This document shows positions 1 through 9,912 of a DNA stretch of 64,000 bases, in pieces. The translations under genes and the position numbers were made by a program. How positions within the stretch are numbered: position 1 is the first letter of the stretch; each line of letters opens with the position of its first letter. The notes under the pieces were generated by a model. It worked only from the letters and a program-made list of their open reading frames with translations, did no database searches and had not been told where the DNA came from. The stretch is from Bacteroidales bacterium (lineage in GTDB: Bacteria; Bacteroidota; Bacteroidia; Bacteroidales; Paludibacteraceae): positions 1 through 64,000 of the forward strand of contig JAATGT010000183.1 of assembly GCA_015654525.1 (NCBI GenBank). Direction: 5' to 3'.

Positions 1-857
1 AGACCTGCAGCAACATTATCAATCACAAAAGGAAAACGAATATCTACAAAATTAATTTCCTGAGCCGCAAGTATCTTTTGCGAAAAGTTAGCTGGCATTT
101 GCAGATCAATAAGCTTATTATCCCTGGATACAACTACATTTTGTTTTCCATCTATGAGTAATTTTTCGACAATATCAGCGCGTTGCTCTACAGGTTGTCC
201 ATCAATTTTCACAATATTATCGCCATTTTTAAATCCATTATCCAACATTGTTTGCGAAAACTGGAGTCCAAATTTAGCGCTCTGAAGAGGAAGATATTCT
301 CTTCCCCATGTAAATAAAACAGCGGCGTAGATTACCATGGCTAAAATAAAATTAACCAATACACCTCCAATAATAATTGGCAACCGTTGCCATACCGATC
401 GTGAACGATATTCCCAAGGTTGAGGCTCGGAAGCCATTTGAGTTAGATCTTTGGTTTCGTCAACCATACCGGAAATAGAACAATATCCACCCAGTGGCAA
501 CCAACCGATTCCCCATTCTGTATTATCGGGATATTTACGCCAATCTCCTTCGGGCAATTCAGCCAATGGAATTTGCTCCATCACAACTTTCCCTTTTGAA
601 TCATGGACAGCATCACCATCCAAATCCACTTTCGGACGTTCGTTGGCTGGAACATTTTTAGCGAAAAATTTCACATTCCATTTCCCGTTTATTTTTTTTG
701 CACGAATTAATGATAAGTTCGGGTTGAAAAACATGTAGAATTTTTCTACACGCACCTTAAATAAGCGTGCAAATGCGAAGTGGCCAAATTCGTGTAAGAC
801 CACTAATATCGAAAGACTGAGAATTAGCTGTAATGCCCTAATGAGAAATGTTTCCAT
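1..857 (-). CDS. rseP: RseP-like site-2 (M50) zinc metalloprotease, partial (runs off window start)
   Basis: Minus-strand reading from ATG at 857 gives METFLIRALQLILSLSILVVLHEFGHFAFARLFKVRVEKFYMFF with the HEFGH zinc motif; PDZ-like sequence follows; adjacent to dxr. Confidence 0.9.
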   Translation of the reverse strand, partial: METFLIRALQLILSLSILVVLHEFGHFAFARLFKVRVEKFYMFFNPNLSLIRAKKINGKWNVKFFAKNVPANERPKVDLDGDAVHDSKGKVVMEQIPLAELPEGDWRKYPDNTEWGIGWLPLGGYCSISGMVDETKDLTQMASEPQPWEYRSRSVWQRLPIIIGGVLVNFILAMVIYAAVLFTWGREYLPLQSAKFGLQFSQTMLDNGFKNGDNIVKIDGQPVEQRADIVEKLLIDGKQNVVVSRDNKLIDLQMPANFSQKILAAQEINFVDIRFPFVIDNVAAG

Positions 858-1023
858 AAATTATTTTGTGTAACTCTATATTTTAGTAACCTTGTTTTAA
901 TTATTTATATATTTTACGAAAACAGGCTCTAGTTAATCGGGATTCTATCAAACCACATAACAACAGTAAATCACCTGCATTTGTTTTAAATTCGAAGATT
1001 GTCTGATTTTCCAAAGAAAGAAC

Positions 1024-2187
1024 TTACTCAATTATTTCTTTAGTAAGTAGTCGTACCAGTGCATCAGTCTTTACATAATCATCGTAAGTTGGTTTAGCTA
1101 TATAATCGGCTTTAGCCATTATCACTTCAATAATATCGCTCATCTGTAGAAAACCAATTTTATCTTTCAAAAACTCCGACACCACTATTTCATTCGCAGC
1201 ATTCAATATACAGGGCATGTTCCCCCCTTTATTCATAGCATCATATGCGAAAGCAAGATTTCTGAATCGACCTAGATCTGGTTTTTCGAAAGTAAATTGA
1301 GAGCACACATCAAAATCAAAACGTGGAAAATCAGTTTTCAGCCGTTCCGGATAGGTAAATGCATACTGAATAGGTAATTTCATATCAGGGACACCAAGTT
1401 GCGCTTTTATTGCACCATCTGCAAATTGGACCATGGAATGAATAATAGATTGTGGATGCACTACTACCTGAATCTGATCGGGCGAAACACCAAAAAGCCA
1501 CTTTGCTTCAATGATTTCAAAGCCCTTATTCATCATACTGGCCGAATCAATCGTGACCTTTGCTCCCATATCCCAGTTTGGGTGTTTTAGCGCCTGAGTG
1601 CTGGTAACAGTTTTCAATTCATCCAACGACTTTGTGCGAAACGGACCACCCGAAGCTGTTAAGATTAATTTTTCTATAGGATTGTTTCCTTCACCTGCCA
1701 AACATTGAAAAATAGCAGAATGCTCGGAATCCACAGGAATAATCGATGCTTTATATTTGGCAGCTAAATTGCAAATAAGCTCACCGGCAACGACCAATGT
1801 TTCTTTATTTGCCAGCGCAACTTTTTTCCCTGCTTTTATGGCATTGATAGTTGGTTTTAGTCCGGAATAACCGACCATAGCCGTGAGAACTATATCTATG
1901 GGTTGCATTTCAGCAACCTGAGCAATAGAGTCAGCTCCGGCAAATACTTTTATAGGCAGATCAGACAAGGCATCTTTCAGCGTCCGATAATGCTTCTCAT
2001 TCCCAATGGCAACCATTTCGGGATTAAATTTACAAGCTTGCTCAATGAGTAAATCTACATTATTATTAGCCGTCAATGCATAAACTTCGAACAACGAATT
2101 ATTCGCCGCAATAACGTCCAGCGCTTGAGTTCCGATGGAACCGGTAGAGCCTAAAATTGCTATTTGTTTTTTTTGTTGAATATCCAT
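1024..2187 (-). CDS. dxr: 1-deoxy-D-xylulose 5-phosphate reductoisomerase
   Basis: ILGSTGSIGTQALDVI, ALANKETLVVAGE, PVDSEHSAIFQ and LTASGGPFR motifs; full length. Confidence 0.97.
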   Translation of the reverse strand: MDIQQKKQIAILGSTGSIGTQALDVIAANNSLFEVYALTANNNVDLLIEQACKFNPEMVAIGNEKHYRTLKDALSDLPIKVFAGADSIAQVAEMQPIDIVLTAMVGYSGLKPTINAIKAGKKVALANKETLVVAGELICNLAAKYKASIIPVDSEHSAIFQCLAGEGNNPIEKLILTASGGPFRTKSLDELKTVTSTQALKHPNWDMGAKVTIDSASMMNKGFEIIEAKWLFGVSPDQIQVVVHPQSIIHSMVQFADGAIKAQLGVPDMKLPIQYAFTYPERLKTDFPRFDFDVCSQFTFEKPDLGRFRNLAFAYDAMNKGGNMPCILNAANEIVVSEFLKDKIGFLQMSDIIEVIMAKADYIAKPTYDDYVKTDALVRLLTKEIIE

Positions 2188-2263
2188 CTCTAGTTATACA
2201 ATGTTCTCTCCTTACTTGCTTAAGATCATAATCTCCGTAACTTCATATCGGGTTATTCCTTCT

Positions 2264-3130
2264 TTAAAAAATAATCACCTCTTCAGGATCAACCGGTTTC
2301 CCTTGTTTCCACAATTCAAAGTAAAATTGCATCCCCGTCTTTTTTCCAGAGGCTTCACCCGTAACAGCAATACATTCACCAGCCTTTACCTGATCGCCCA
2401 CTTTTTTCATCAAGCGGGTATTATTCTTATAAATGGAAAGATAGTTATTCTCATGCTGAACCTGAACTACCCAACCAAAATCGAACGTAAATGCTGCATA
2501 GACCACTGTTCCAGCCAGCACACTCACTACGCTTTCGTTGGGCGAAGTGATAAGGTAAATACCATATTGCTGTTCGGACAAATTGAACGAAGAGGAAATT
2601 ACACCTCGCGTAGGTCGAAAAAACACATATGAGTTCTCCGTGGGCTTAGTATCAATGCTTGCAAGATTATATTTTTCTTCCTTTTCGAATTTATCAACAA
2701 AGTTTTTTTCTCTTTTGGATTTCTCCACCAAAATCTTTGCACGCTGTTTAAGCGCTATGGAATCTAAAGAGGCTATTGAGTCTGGAGTCATTTTTCCGGT
2801 AATAATTCCTTTTATAATATCTATATAACCTTCTTGTAAATCGACCTGTTGTACCAATGAATCAGCCCGCATTGATTCCCGAATAATATTCGTCCGATTA
2901 CCTGTTTCACCATAACCCGGCAAATAGTGACTGATTGGCGTGGTGAAGATCAAAATTGTAAGAATGATAAATGTCAGTACCCCAAATGTAGAACCATACA
3001 TAAACACACTGAATCTGGACAATCGAACATGCCACGACTCTTCCAGTGTATTTTCATTTAGAACGGAAACACGATATTTAAATCGCATTTTCTGAATAAA
3101 TGGTTTGAGTTTGTTCGTATTCTTTTTCAT
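2264..3130 (-). CDS. M23 family metallopeptidase (LytM/NlpD-like), membrane anchored
   Basis: N-terminal TM segment and C-terminal peptidase M23-like fold (GTVVYAAFTFDFGWVVQVQHENNYLSIYKNN...VKAGECIAVTG). Confidence 0.8.
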   Translation of the reverse strand: MKKNTNKLKPFIQKMRFKYRVSVLNENTLEESWHVRLSRFSVFMYGSTFGVLTFIILTILIFTTPISHYLPGYGETGNRTNIIRESMRADSLVQQVDLQEGYIDIIKGIITGKMTPDSIASLDSIALKQRAKILVEKSKREKNFVDKFEKEEKYNLASIDTKPTENSYVFFRPTRGVISSSFNLSEQQYGIYLITSPNESVVSVLAGTVVYAAFTFDFGWVVQVQHENNYLSIYKNNTRLMKKVGDQVKAGECIAVTGEASGKKTGMQFYFELWKQGKPVDPEEVIIF

Positions 3131-3328
3131 TAGAGAAATAGCATTACCATCCCGAAAAGCTTACAAAAGTAGCGAAATTCAAAATACAAACAAAATGTAT
3201 GATTTGTGTGCCACTGGATTCCAAACTGATTCCTAACAAGTTCAACAAACATTATGCATCATTGAAGCCGCTTTATTCTTGATTTTTATTACTTTTGCGA
3301 TGGATATGAACATAAAATAACGAAATAA

Positions 3329-3832
3329 ATGACTCGAATAGGGATACTCTCAGATACACACGGAATGCTGGATGAGCGCATTTTAGAGCACTTTGCGAAT
3401 TGCGATGAAGTGTGGCATTGTGGTGACTGGGGGTCGTTAGAGGTTGTAAATAAACTTCAGACATTCAAACCCCTGCGAGGTGTATGGGGCAATATAGACA
3501 GCTATGAAATCAGAGCCATCTTTCCTCAGCACAACAGGTTTATGTGCGAAGGCGTGAAAGTATGGCTTACGCATATTGGCGGCTATCCCGGTAAGTATGA
3601 TGCATTAGTACGTCCGGCTATTTTCCAGCAGCCACCCAAACTTTTTGTTTGCGGACATTCACACATTTTGAAAGTGAAGTACGACAAGCCTCTTGATTTA
3701 CTACACATCAATCCCGGAGCAGCTGGTAAATATGGTTTTCATAAAGTACAAACATTAGTCAGGATAGAGATTGACGGCGATAAAATTCAGAATCTGGAAG
3801 TAATTGAATTGAAACCAAAAGAAGCAATATAA
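3329..3832 (+). CDS. YfcE/MJ0936-type metallophosphoesterase
   Basis: GILSDTHGMLDE, HCGDWGS, GNID and CGHSH motifs. Confidence 0.92.
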   Translation: MTRIGILSDTHGMLDERILEHFANCDEVWHCGDWGSLEVVNKLQTFKPLRGVWGNIDSYEIRAIFPQHNRFMCEGVKVWLTHIGGYPGKYDALVRPAIFQQPPKLFVCGHSHILKVKYDKPLDLLHINPGAAGKYGFHKVQTLVRIEIDGDKIQNLEVIELKPKEAI

Positions 3833-3834
3833 AA

Positions 3835-3872
3835 AAAATTCCTTGTCGAAGAGTTAATCGACAAGGAATTTT
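3835..3872. terminator. Bidirectional rho-independent terminator between convergent genes
   Basis: Perfect 15-bp inverted repeat AAAATTCCTTGTCGA / TCGACAAGGAATTTT. Confidence 0.85.
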
Positions 3873-3890
3873 CTTTATTACACGAGATAT

Positions 3891-5462
3891 TTATTTTATA
3901 CCACCCATGAGTTTTTCCAGCCATTTAGACAGCCCAAAAAGAATAATGGCCGCCACACCCGACATCACAACGAACAACATAAAAAAGTCGTAAAGTGTTG
4001 TTATTTGGTAACCAATAATAGATTTAGTAACGCCATTTTCAGGATACAAACCACTCAAAGTTCCCGCAAATTTATTGGCAATAGCATTACTTAAAAACCA
4101 AACAGCCATAAGCAATGAAGCAAATCGTGCAGGAGCAAGTTTATTTACAATAGACAACCCAATGGGTGACAAACAAAGTTCACCCATTGTGTGGATGAAA
4201 TACAAACCCGTCAACCACAAAATACTTACTTTCATATGTGAGTCAACACCACGAACTCCAAATGCAATAACTAAATAGCCCATCGACAATAGAAACAATC
4301 CAATTGCCTGTTTTACCGGTGAACTTGGTTCTACACCCCGTTTTCCAAGCAATGACCAAAGCAGAGCAAAAAGAGGAGCGAGCGTTACAACAAATATAGC
4401 ATTGAACGATTGGAAATAAGAAGCAGGCATTTCCCATCCAAAAATATTTCGGTTTGTTTGCTCATCCGCAAAGAACGTGAGCGATGCACCAGCCTGTTCA
4501 AACGCCGACCAAAAGAAAATAACAAAAAATGAAATGATGAAGATAACCAATATTCGCAAACGCTCCACTTTAGTAAGCGATTTATCCGCAATAATAAACA
4601 GCGGCATCATGATTCCAATAGCATAAATAGCCGACCCAATCCAATCCGCCCCAGAAAAAAGAGTAGCAGAACCTGAAAAAGATCCAAAATTCACTGAGAA
4701 CAACAGGAACAGGAATACAACACCTGCCAAAGAAAGAAACAACCTTTTTTTCGAGTTAGGTTCTGTTTCATCAATCAGATTTAGATTCTCGGTCAAAGCA
4801 GACTTCTTTGGAGCAAGACCTATTTGTTCACCTTGCGGTGTTGAAAGGTATTTATTTTTGAGCAATTCAAACACCAGAACACCAACTAACATTCCAATTC
4901 CAGCAGAAAGAAATCCCCACTTGAAATCGGCTGGATTTCCGGTATCACCGACAAACCCACACCATAACGGAGACAAACCGGCACCGATATTTATTCCCAT
5001 ATAAAAAATAGTATATGCTGAATCCTTTCGTCTGTCATTCGGTTCATAAAGATGTCCTACCATGGTAGAAATATTTGGCTTAAAAAACCCATTCCCCAAA
5101 ATCAAAGAGCACAATCCCAAATACATCAGATATTTTGCGAGACCCGGGTCAGTATAATTTAACGCACTGAAAAACATCAGAAACTGTCCAAGTGCCATGA
5201 CGATTCCACCCCAGAAAATGGAACGACGATTTCCCCAATAACGGTCAGCAATATATCCACCAAGTAGTGGAGTCAGATACACAAGCCCAGTATAACTGCC
5301 ATAAATTTGTGATGCAAAGTTTTTGTCGAATAAAAGCGCTTTTATCATAAAAAGCATAAAGAGAGCCCTCATTCCGTAATAGCTGAAACGCTCCCACATT
5401 TCGGTTGCAAATAACAGATAAAGTCCTTTCGGATGTCCTTGTTTAATCTCGTTTGTTGACAT
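3891..5462 (-). CDS. POT/PTR family peptide MFS transporter
   Basis: EMWERFSYYGMRALFMLF N-terminus, GGYIADRYWG, 12+ TM pattern. Confidence 0.93.
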   Translation of the reverse strand: MSTNEIKQGHPKGLYLLFATEMWERFSYYGMRALFMLFMIKALLFDKNFASQIYGSYTGLVYLTPLLGGYIADRYWGNRRSIFWGGIVMALGQFLMFFSALNYTDPGLAKYLMYLGLCSLILGNGFFKPNISTMVGHLYEPNDRRKDSAYTIFYMGINIGAGLSPLWCGFVGDTGNPADFKWGFLSAGIGMLVGVLVFELLKNKYLSTPQGEQIGLAPKKSALTENLNLIDETEPNSKKRLFLSLAGVVFLFLLFSVNFGSFSGSATLFSGADWIGSAIYAIGIMMPLFIIADKSLTKVERLRILVIFIISFFVIFFWSAFEQAGASLTFFADEQTNRNIFGWEMPASYFQSFNAIFVVTLAPLFALLWSLLGKRGVEPSSPVKQAIGLFLLSMGYLVIAFGVRGVDSHMKVSILWLTGLYFIHTMGELCLSPIGLSIVNKLAPARFASLLMAVWFLSNAIANKFAGTLSGLYPENGVTKSIIGYQITTLYDFFMLFVVMSGVAAIILFGLSKWLEKLMGGIK

Positions 5463-5492
5463 GAACTATTTTATTTATTTTGATTTAACTAC

Positions 5493-5522
5493 AAAAAAAA
5501 GAACGCTGATAACTCGGCGTTC
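5493..5522 (-). terminator. Rho-independent terminator downstream of the xseA-folB-small protein group
   Basis: GAACGCCGAGTTATCAGCGTTC hairpin followed by T8 on the minus strand. Confidence 0.7.
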
Positions 5523-5651
5523 ATCATTGTTTGTGACTCAATGTTCGTATTGATGTCGCAAAAGTAAGCATTCTGATTTAAAAACAAGATAAACCTCAGA
5601 CAAAAATTACATTTTTAAACAATTTTCTTGCAAAAACAGAATAGATCACAT

Positions 5652-5858
5652 CTACTCTTTTTTTTCATGCTTCTTCTTTTTATAAGTCTGATAAGTCTCA
5701 AAACCAAAAAACACAATGATCAGAAGAAGCCACGATTTCCAATCGGAAAATGTAAATTTCAATTCATCAGTGCGATAATACCGTATACCTAAGTTTATCA
5801 ATTCAATGACAACAAAAAGCCCTATCAGTTGCAAGAAGCATTTCAAGTAATTATTCAT
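5652..5858 (-). CDS. Small putative two-TM membrane protein
   Basis: 68-aa ORF with two hydrophobic stretches and a Lys-rich C-terminus; same strand and tight spacing with folB. Confidence 0.6.
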   Translation of the reverse strand: MNNYLKCFLQLIGLFVVIELINLGIRYYRTDELKFTFSDWKSWLLLIIVFFGFETYQTYKKKKHEKKE

Positions 5859-5875
5859 AAGTATTTCATTTTTAA

Positions 5876-6232
5876 TTAACGTTCCTTTTTCAACTCTATC
5901 GTCACACGTTCTACCTTTCCTCCCAATGGCGGATTAAGCTTGGATAACTTTACGTGCAGTAGCTGAATCTTTGGAAATCCATTAAACAGGCTATCCAGAA
6001 TACGCTGTCCCACATGTTCAATTAGTTTGGATGGCATTTCCATTTGCCCCCTGATAACATCATATACCAACTGGTAATTGAGTGTATGCTCCAGCTCATC
6101 AGTTTTTCCAGCCTTCGTGGTATCCAACTCCATGGTCACACTGACAATAAAAGTATTACCCAGTTCCTGTTCAAATGCCAAACAGCCATGAAAAGCATGA
6201 AACTCCATATTTTCAAGAACGATTGTACTCAT
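5876..6232 (-). CDS. folB: Dihydroneopterin aldolase
   Basis: MSTIVLENMEFHAFHGCLAFEQELGNTFIVSV...; start trimmed from ORF track to the internal ATG. Confidence 0.92.
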   Translation of the reverse strand: MSTIVLENMEFHAFHGCLAFEQELGNTFIVSVTMELDTTKAGKTDELEHTLNYQLVYDVIRGQMEMPSKLIEHVGQRILDSLFNGFPKIQLLHVKLSKLNPPLGGKVERVTIELKKER

Positions 6233-6286
6233 AGTTTTTTCTTGTCTAAACATTCCCAAAGCTTCGGGCTCAGGAAAAGTTGTCTC

Positions 6287-7516
6287 TTAAATAATTTGAC
6301 TTTCAAAATCGCCATCCCCCACATAAGTCCGAATCTGATCACCCTGTTTTATCTGTTTGGACGAAGTGATACGTTTCCCATTCAATGTCGTAATGGTATA
6401 TCCGTGCTTTAACAAAAACTGTGGCGAGTGTGTTTCGATATTTTTCTCCAACAAAGATAATTTATTATTTTGTTTCAACAACTGCATACGTATTGAAGAT
6501 TGCAAACGATTTCTCTGACGATCGAGCAGATGCCCCTTTTGCAGCACACAACTACGTAAGGTCTGTTTGATGCGCATCTGGGCCTGATCGATAAATCTGG
6601 TTTCTACATCCACTTTACTTTTAACCAAATGCAGAATGTCCGACACAACATTCGACATCCTATTTTCTGCATCTTGCATAACTGAAATCAATAATTCGGC
6701 AGCTGCGGTAGGTGTTTTCACACTCGAATTGGCCACTATATCCAAAATTGAAATGTCGCGTTGATGCCCGATTCCTGAAACTATCGGCAATGGGAACTGC
6801 GCACAATTCAACGCCAGTTCATAGGAGTCAAAACAAGCTAAATCGGTAGTGGCACCACCACCACGAATTATCACCACCACATCAAACAATTCAATGTGCT
6901 CATATATTTTTTCCAAAGCCGATATAATGGAGGCTTCGGCTTGATCGCCTTGCATCACCGCCGAAAAAAGCTTCGGATAAAAGGCAAAATGGGAAGAATC
7001 ATTTTTCAGCTGGTCACAAAAATCACCATAACCTGCAGCTGTGGATGATGAAATAATTGCCAACCGTTGTGGAAGCTCCGGAAATGGGAGCTCCTTATTC
7101 ATATCTACAATACCGTCTTCCTCCAGTTGCCGGATAATTTTTAATCTCCGGGCAGCCATTTCACCAATGGTAAAAGTAGGATCAATATCGCGAATATTCA
7201 AACTAAAACCATACACTCCATGAAACTCAACCGTGACAGACACCAGCACATTCAAACCCGCTCGTAGCGATTGGCCCGTACTACTTTCGAAATAAGGTTT
7301 CAACATTCGGTAAGTGCTTGCCCAAATCGTAGCTTTCGTTTTAGCCAGTAATGCATCCGAGGCATCATCCTTTTCTACCAATTCCAGATAACAGTGTCCA
7401 CCCGGGTTTTCGCGCAACTCACTTATTTCGGCACGTATCCATTGAGGAGCATCGAAGCTCGAACGTATAATATGTTGAATTTGATCAGTAAGTTCTGAAA
7501 GTGTAATTGAAGTCAT
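6287..7516 (-). CDS. xseA: Exodeoxyribonuclease VII large subunit
   Basis: OB-fold N-terminus, IRGGGATTDLACFDSYELA, GIGHQRDISILD motifs. Confidence 0.95.
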   Translation of the reverse strand: MTSITLSELTDQIQHIIRSSFDAPQWIRAEISELRENPGGHCYLELVEKDDASDALLAKTKATIWASTYRMLKPYFESSTGQSLRAGLNVLVSVTVEFHGVYGFSLNIRDIDPTFTIGEMAARRLKIIRQLEEDGIVDMNKELPFPELPQRLAIISSSTAAGYGDFCDQLKNDSSHFAFYPKLFSAVMQGDQAEASIISALEKIYEHIELFDVVVIIRGGGATTDLACFDSYELALNCAQFPLPIVSGIGHQRDISILDIVANSSVKTPTAAAELLISVMQDAENRMSNVVSDILHLVKSKVDVETRFIDQAQMRIKQTLRSCVLQKGHLLDRQRNRLQSSIRMQLLKQNNKLSLLEKNIETHSPQFLLKHGYTITTLNGKRITSSKQIKQGDQIRTYVGDGDFESQII

Positions 7517-7685
7517 CGTGTTAAGTTTATTAGTAGCTACAGATTATGACCTGTATAACTAACTGGTCACAAATTAGTCCATTTAATTTCCTTTGCTGAT
7601 ACAAAAATACAACTTTTTATTTTAGTGATGGCTTCTCCCTAAAAATATAAAAAACATTAAAATATCAACATTTCAGAACAACAAT

Positions 7686-7721
7686 TACGAAATTATCGTA
7701 GATTTGCGAAGTATTCGTAAT
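7686..7721 (+). promoter_or_regulatory. Candidate BlaI-family operator overlapping the -7 promoter element of blaI
   Basis: TACGAAATTATCGTA dyad (7686-7700), further TTCGTA half-site at 7714-7719, and TAGATTTG (7699-7706) matching the Bacteroidota -7 consensus TAnnTTTG. Confidence 0.6.
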
Positions 7722-7756
7722 GACTAAACAATAAATATTTTATCCAACATAAAGAA

Positions 7757-8113
7757 ATGGAAAAGCTAACCAATCAAGAAGAAGAAATGATGCTGATCAT
7801 ATTTCAGCAAGGCAAAGGTTTTATCAAAGATTTTATTCAGCTCATGGATGAACCCCAACCGCCTTACACCACCGTAGCTTCTATCGTAAAGAATCTGGAA
7901 CGCAAAGGTTATGTAAAAGGGAAACGATACGGCAATACTTACGAGTATAGTCCGGTAATGGAAGAAAGCGAATATAAATCTAAATTTATGTCGGGGGTAG
8001 TACAAAACTACTTCGAGAATTCATACAAAGAAATGGTGAGCTTTTTTGTTGAAAAACAAAAGATATCCGCCGAAGAATTACAAGAAATCATCAAACTCAT
8101 CGAAAAGAAATGA
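7757..8113 (+). CDS. BlaI/MecI/CopY family transcriptional repressor
   Basis: LTNQEEEMMLIIFQQGKGFIKDFI...YTTVASIVKNLERKGYV winged-helix signature. Confidence 0.93.
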   Translation: MEKLTNQEEEMMLIIFQQGKGFIKDFIQLMDEPQPPYTTVASIVKNLERKGYVKGKRYGNTYEYSPVMEESEYKSKFMSGVVQNYFENSYKEMVSFFVEKQKISAEELQEIIKLIEKK

Positions 8114-9864
8114 ACGACGCACTCATGTATTTTCTAAAGGTGAACATTGCGATAGCTTTGTTTTACCTGTTTTTCCGATTGTTGTTTTACAACGATACCT
8201 TTTGGAAAACCCGCAGGTTTTACCTTGTCTTCAGCATCCTGTTGTCTGTGATTTATCCATTCGTCTCATTCACCGGATGGCTTGAGAAACAGCAACCAAT
8301 GCAGGCAATCATAGTCAGCTATGCTCAATTGCAGGCTGTAACTGTCACTCCGCGACCAAAATCAGTTTTCACTATCGAAAATATACTGCTTGGGGCTTAC
8401 GCCTTGGTGTCAGTTATTTTACTTGCAAAAATGCTGATGCAGCTCGTTTCTATTCTTCGTTGGAAGTTGAAAGGAGAAAAGAAACAATTACAGGGAACTA
8501 AAATTATATCAATAAAGGAAACGATTGCCCCTTTCTCGTTTTTCAACTACATATTTATAAATCCGGCTTTACATAGCGAGCAAGAAATTAGCCAGATATT
8601 AGCTCACGAGAAAACACATGCACTACAGATGCACAGTCTGGATGTACTCATTAGTGAAATCCTGACCATCGTTTGCTGGATAAATCCGGCAGCATGGTTG
8701 CTTAAACGTGAGATCCGACATAATCTGGAATTTCTGGCCGATAGCAAAGTCGTAGAATCGGGTTTTGATTCTAAAGATTATCAATATCATTTATTACAAT
8801 TATCCTATCAAACTCCCGAGGTAAAACTCGGAAATAAATTTAATGTATCACCCCTTAAAAAACGTATTATTATGATGAATCAACAAAAAACAAAAAAAGC
8901 GGGAATCATGAAATACTCGCTTATCGTTCCATTTGCATTGGCATTAGTATTATCGAGCAATGCAGAAACCATTGTAAATTCGGCAAAAAATATTTTGTCG
9001 ACAACAAAAAATGCTGTTGCAGGGAATGAAAACACAGTTATCAATAAGAATGACGAAGTTGTAGATGCCGAAAATGAAAATCAAGAGACAGTAGTGGCAA
9101 TTCAGGATGCAAACCAAACTGACAACTCAAAAGTTTACACTGTTGTTGAGAAAATGCCACAATTTTCGGGTGGAGAGGAAGCCTTGATACAATATATTAA
9201 TAGCCATGTAAAATATCCAACTGATGCTTTCAAGAATGGAATCCAAGGAAAAGTTATTCTTCGATTCGTCGTTAATGAGTCAGGTAAAGTCGGAAATGTT
9301 GAAATAATCAGAGCTCTTTACCCAAGTATTAATACAGAAGGAATAAGAGTTATTAAGTCGTTACCAGACTTTACCCCGGGCGAACAAAACGGCAAAAAAG
9401 TGGCTGTTTGGTATACCATGCCAATAACTTTTAGACTGGATGATGGACATGATAGCCATAAAGGGACTTATACTGTAGTTGAAAAAATGCCTCAGTTTCC
9501 TGGTGGTGAAGAGGCATTACTGCAATACATTAATCGCAATGTAAAATATCCGATTGAAGCTCAGAAAACAGGCACACAGGGGAAAGTGATTGTCCGATTC
9601 ATCGTAAGTGAAACAGGAAAAGTAGAGAATGCAACAGCAGTGAAAAGTATAATAGAAAACGTCAAAAAAGTTGGCGAGGTCGTAGTTGTAGGCTATGGAA
9701 ATCAAACAGATGTAAAAGTTCAGGCAGCTGAAGCCAATATGGTTCTGCTAGAGAAAGAAGCAAACAGAGTCGTAAGCAGTTTGCCCGACTTTATTCCGGG
9801 TGAACAAAATAGTAAAAAAGTAGCAGTATTTTACACCCTGCCTATTACATTCAGATTAAACTAA
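8110..9864 (+). CDS. BlaR1-like M56 metallopeptidase fused to two TonB C-terminal domains
   Basis: Overlaps the blaI stop (ATGA); HEKTH zinc motif in ILAHEKTHALQMHS; two copies of YTVVEKMPQF(S/P)GGEEAL...GKVI(L/V)RF. Confidence 0.92.
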   Translation: MNDALMYFLKVNIAIALFYLFFRLLFYNDTFWKTRRFYLVFSILLSVIYPFVSFTGWLEKQQPMQAIIVSYAQLQAVTVTPRPKSVFTIENILLGAYALVSVILLAKMLMQLVSILRWKLKGEKKQLQGTKIISIKETIAPFSFFNYIFINPALHSEQEISQILAHEKTHALQMHSLDVLISEILTIVCWINPAAWLLKREIRHNLEFLADSKVVESGFDSKDYQYHLLQLSYQTPEVKLGNKFNVSPLKKRIIMMNQQKTKKAGIMKYSLIVPFALALVLSSNAETIVNSAKNILSTTKNAVAGNENTVINKNDEVVDAENENQETVVAIQDANQTDNSKVYTVVEKMPQFSGGEEALIQYINSHVKYPTDAFKNGIQGKVILRFVVNESGKVGNVEIIRALYPSINTEGIRVIKSLPDFTPGEQNGKKVAVWYTMPITFRLDDGHDSHKGTYTVVEKMPQFPGGEEALLQYINRNVKYPIEAQKTGTQGKVIVRFIVSETGKVENATAVKSIIENVKKVGEVVVVGYGNQTDVKVQAAEANMVLLEKEANRVVSSLPDFIPGEQNSKKVAVFYTLPITFRLN

Positions 9865-9912
9865 GGCGCAACATTATAATCGGACCATTACTTAAAACAT
9901 TTTGAAAAAAAC

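Noticed and set aside
451-738. 95-aa plus-strand ORF
   Set aside because: Antisense to the rseP-like CDS.
2201-2632. 143-aa plus-strand ORF
   Set aside because: Antisense to the well-supported M23 peptidase gene.
7757-9864. Beta-lactam resistance operon
   Set aside because: BlaI/BlaR-like regulators are present but no beta-lactamase or PBP2a gene is nearby; such pairs regulate many other functions.
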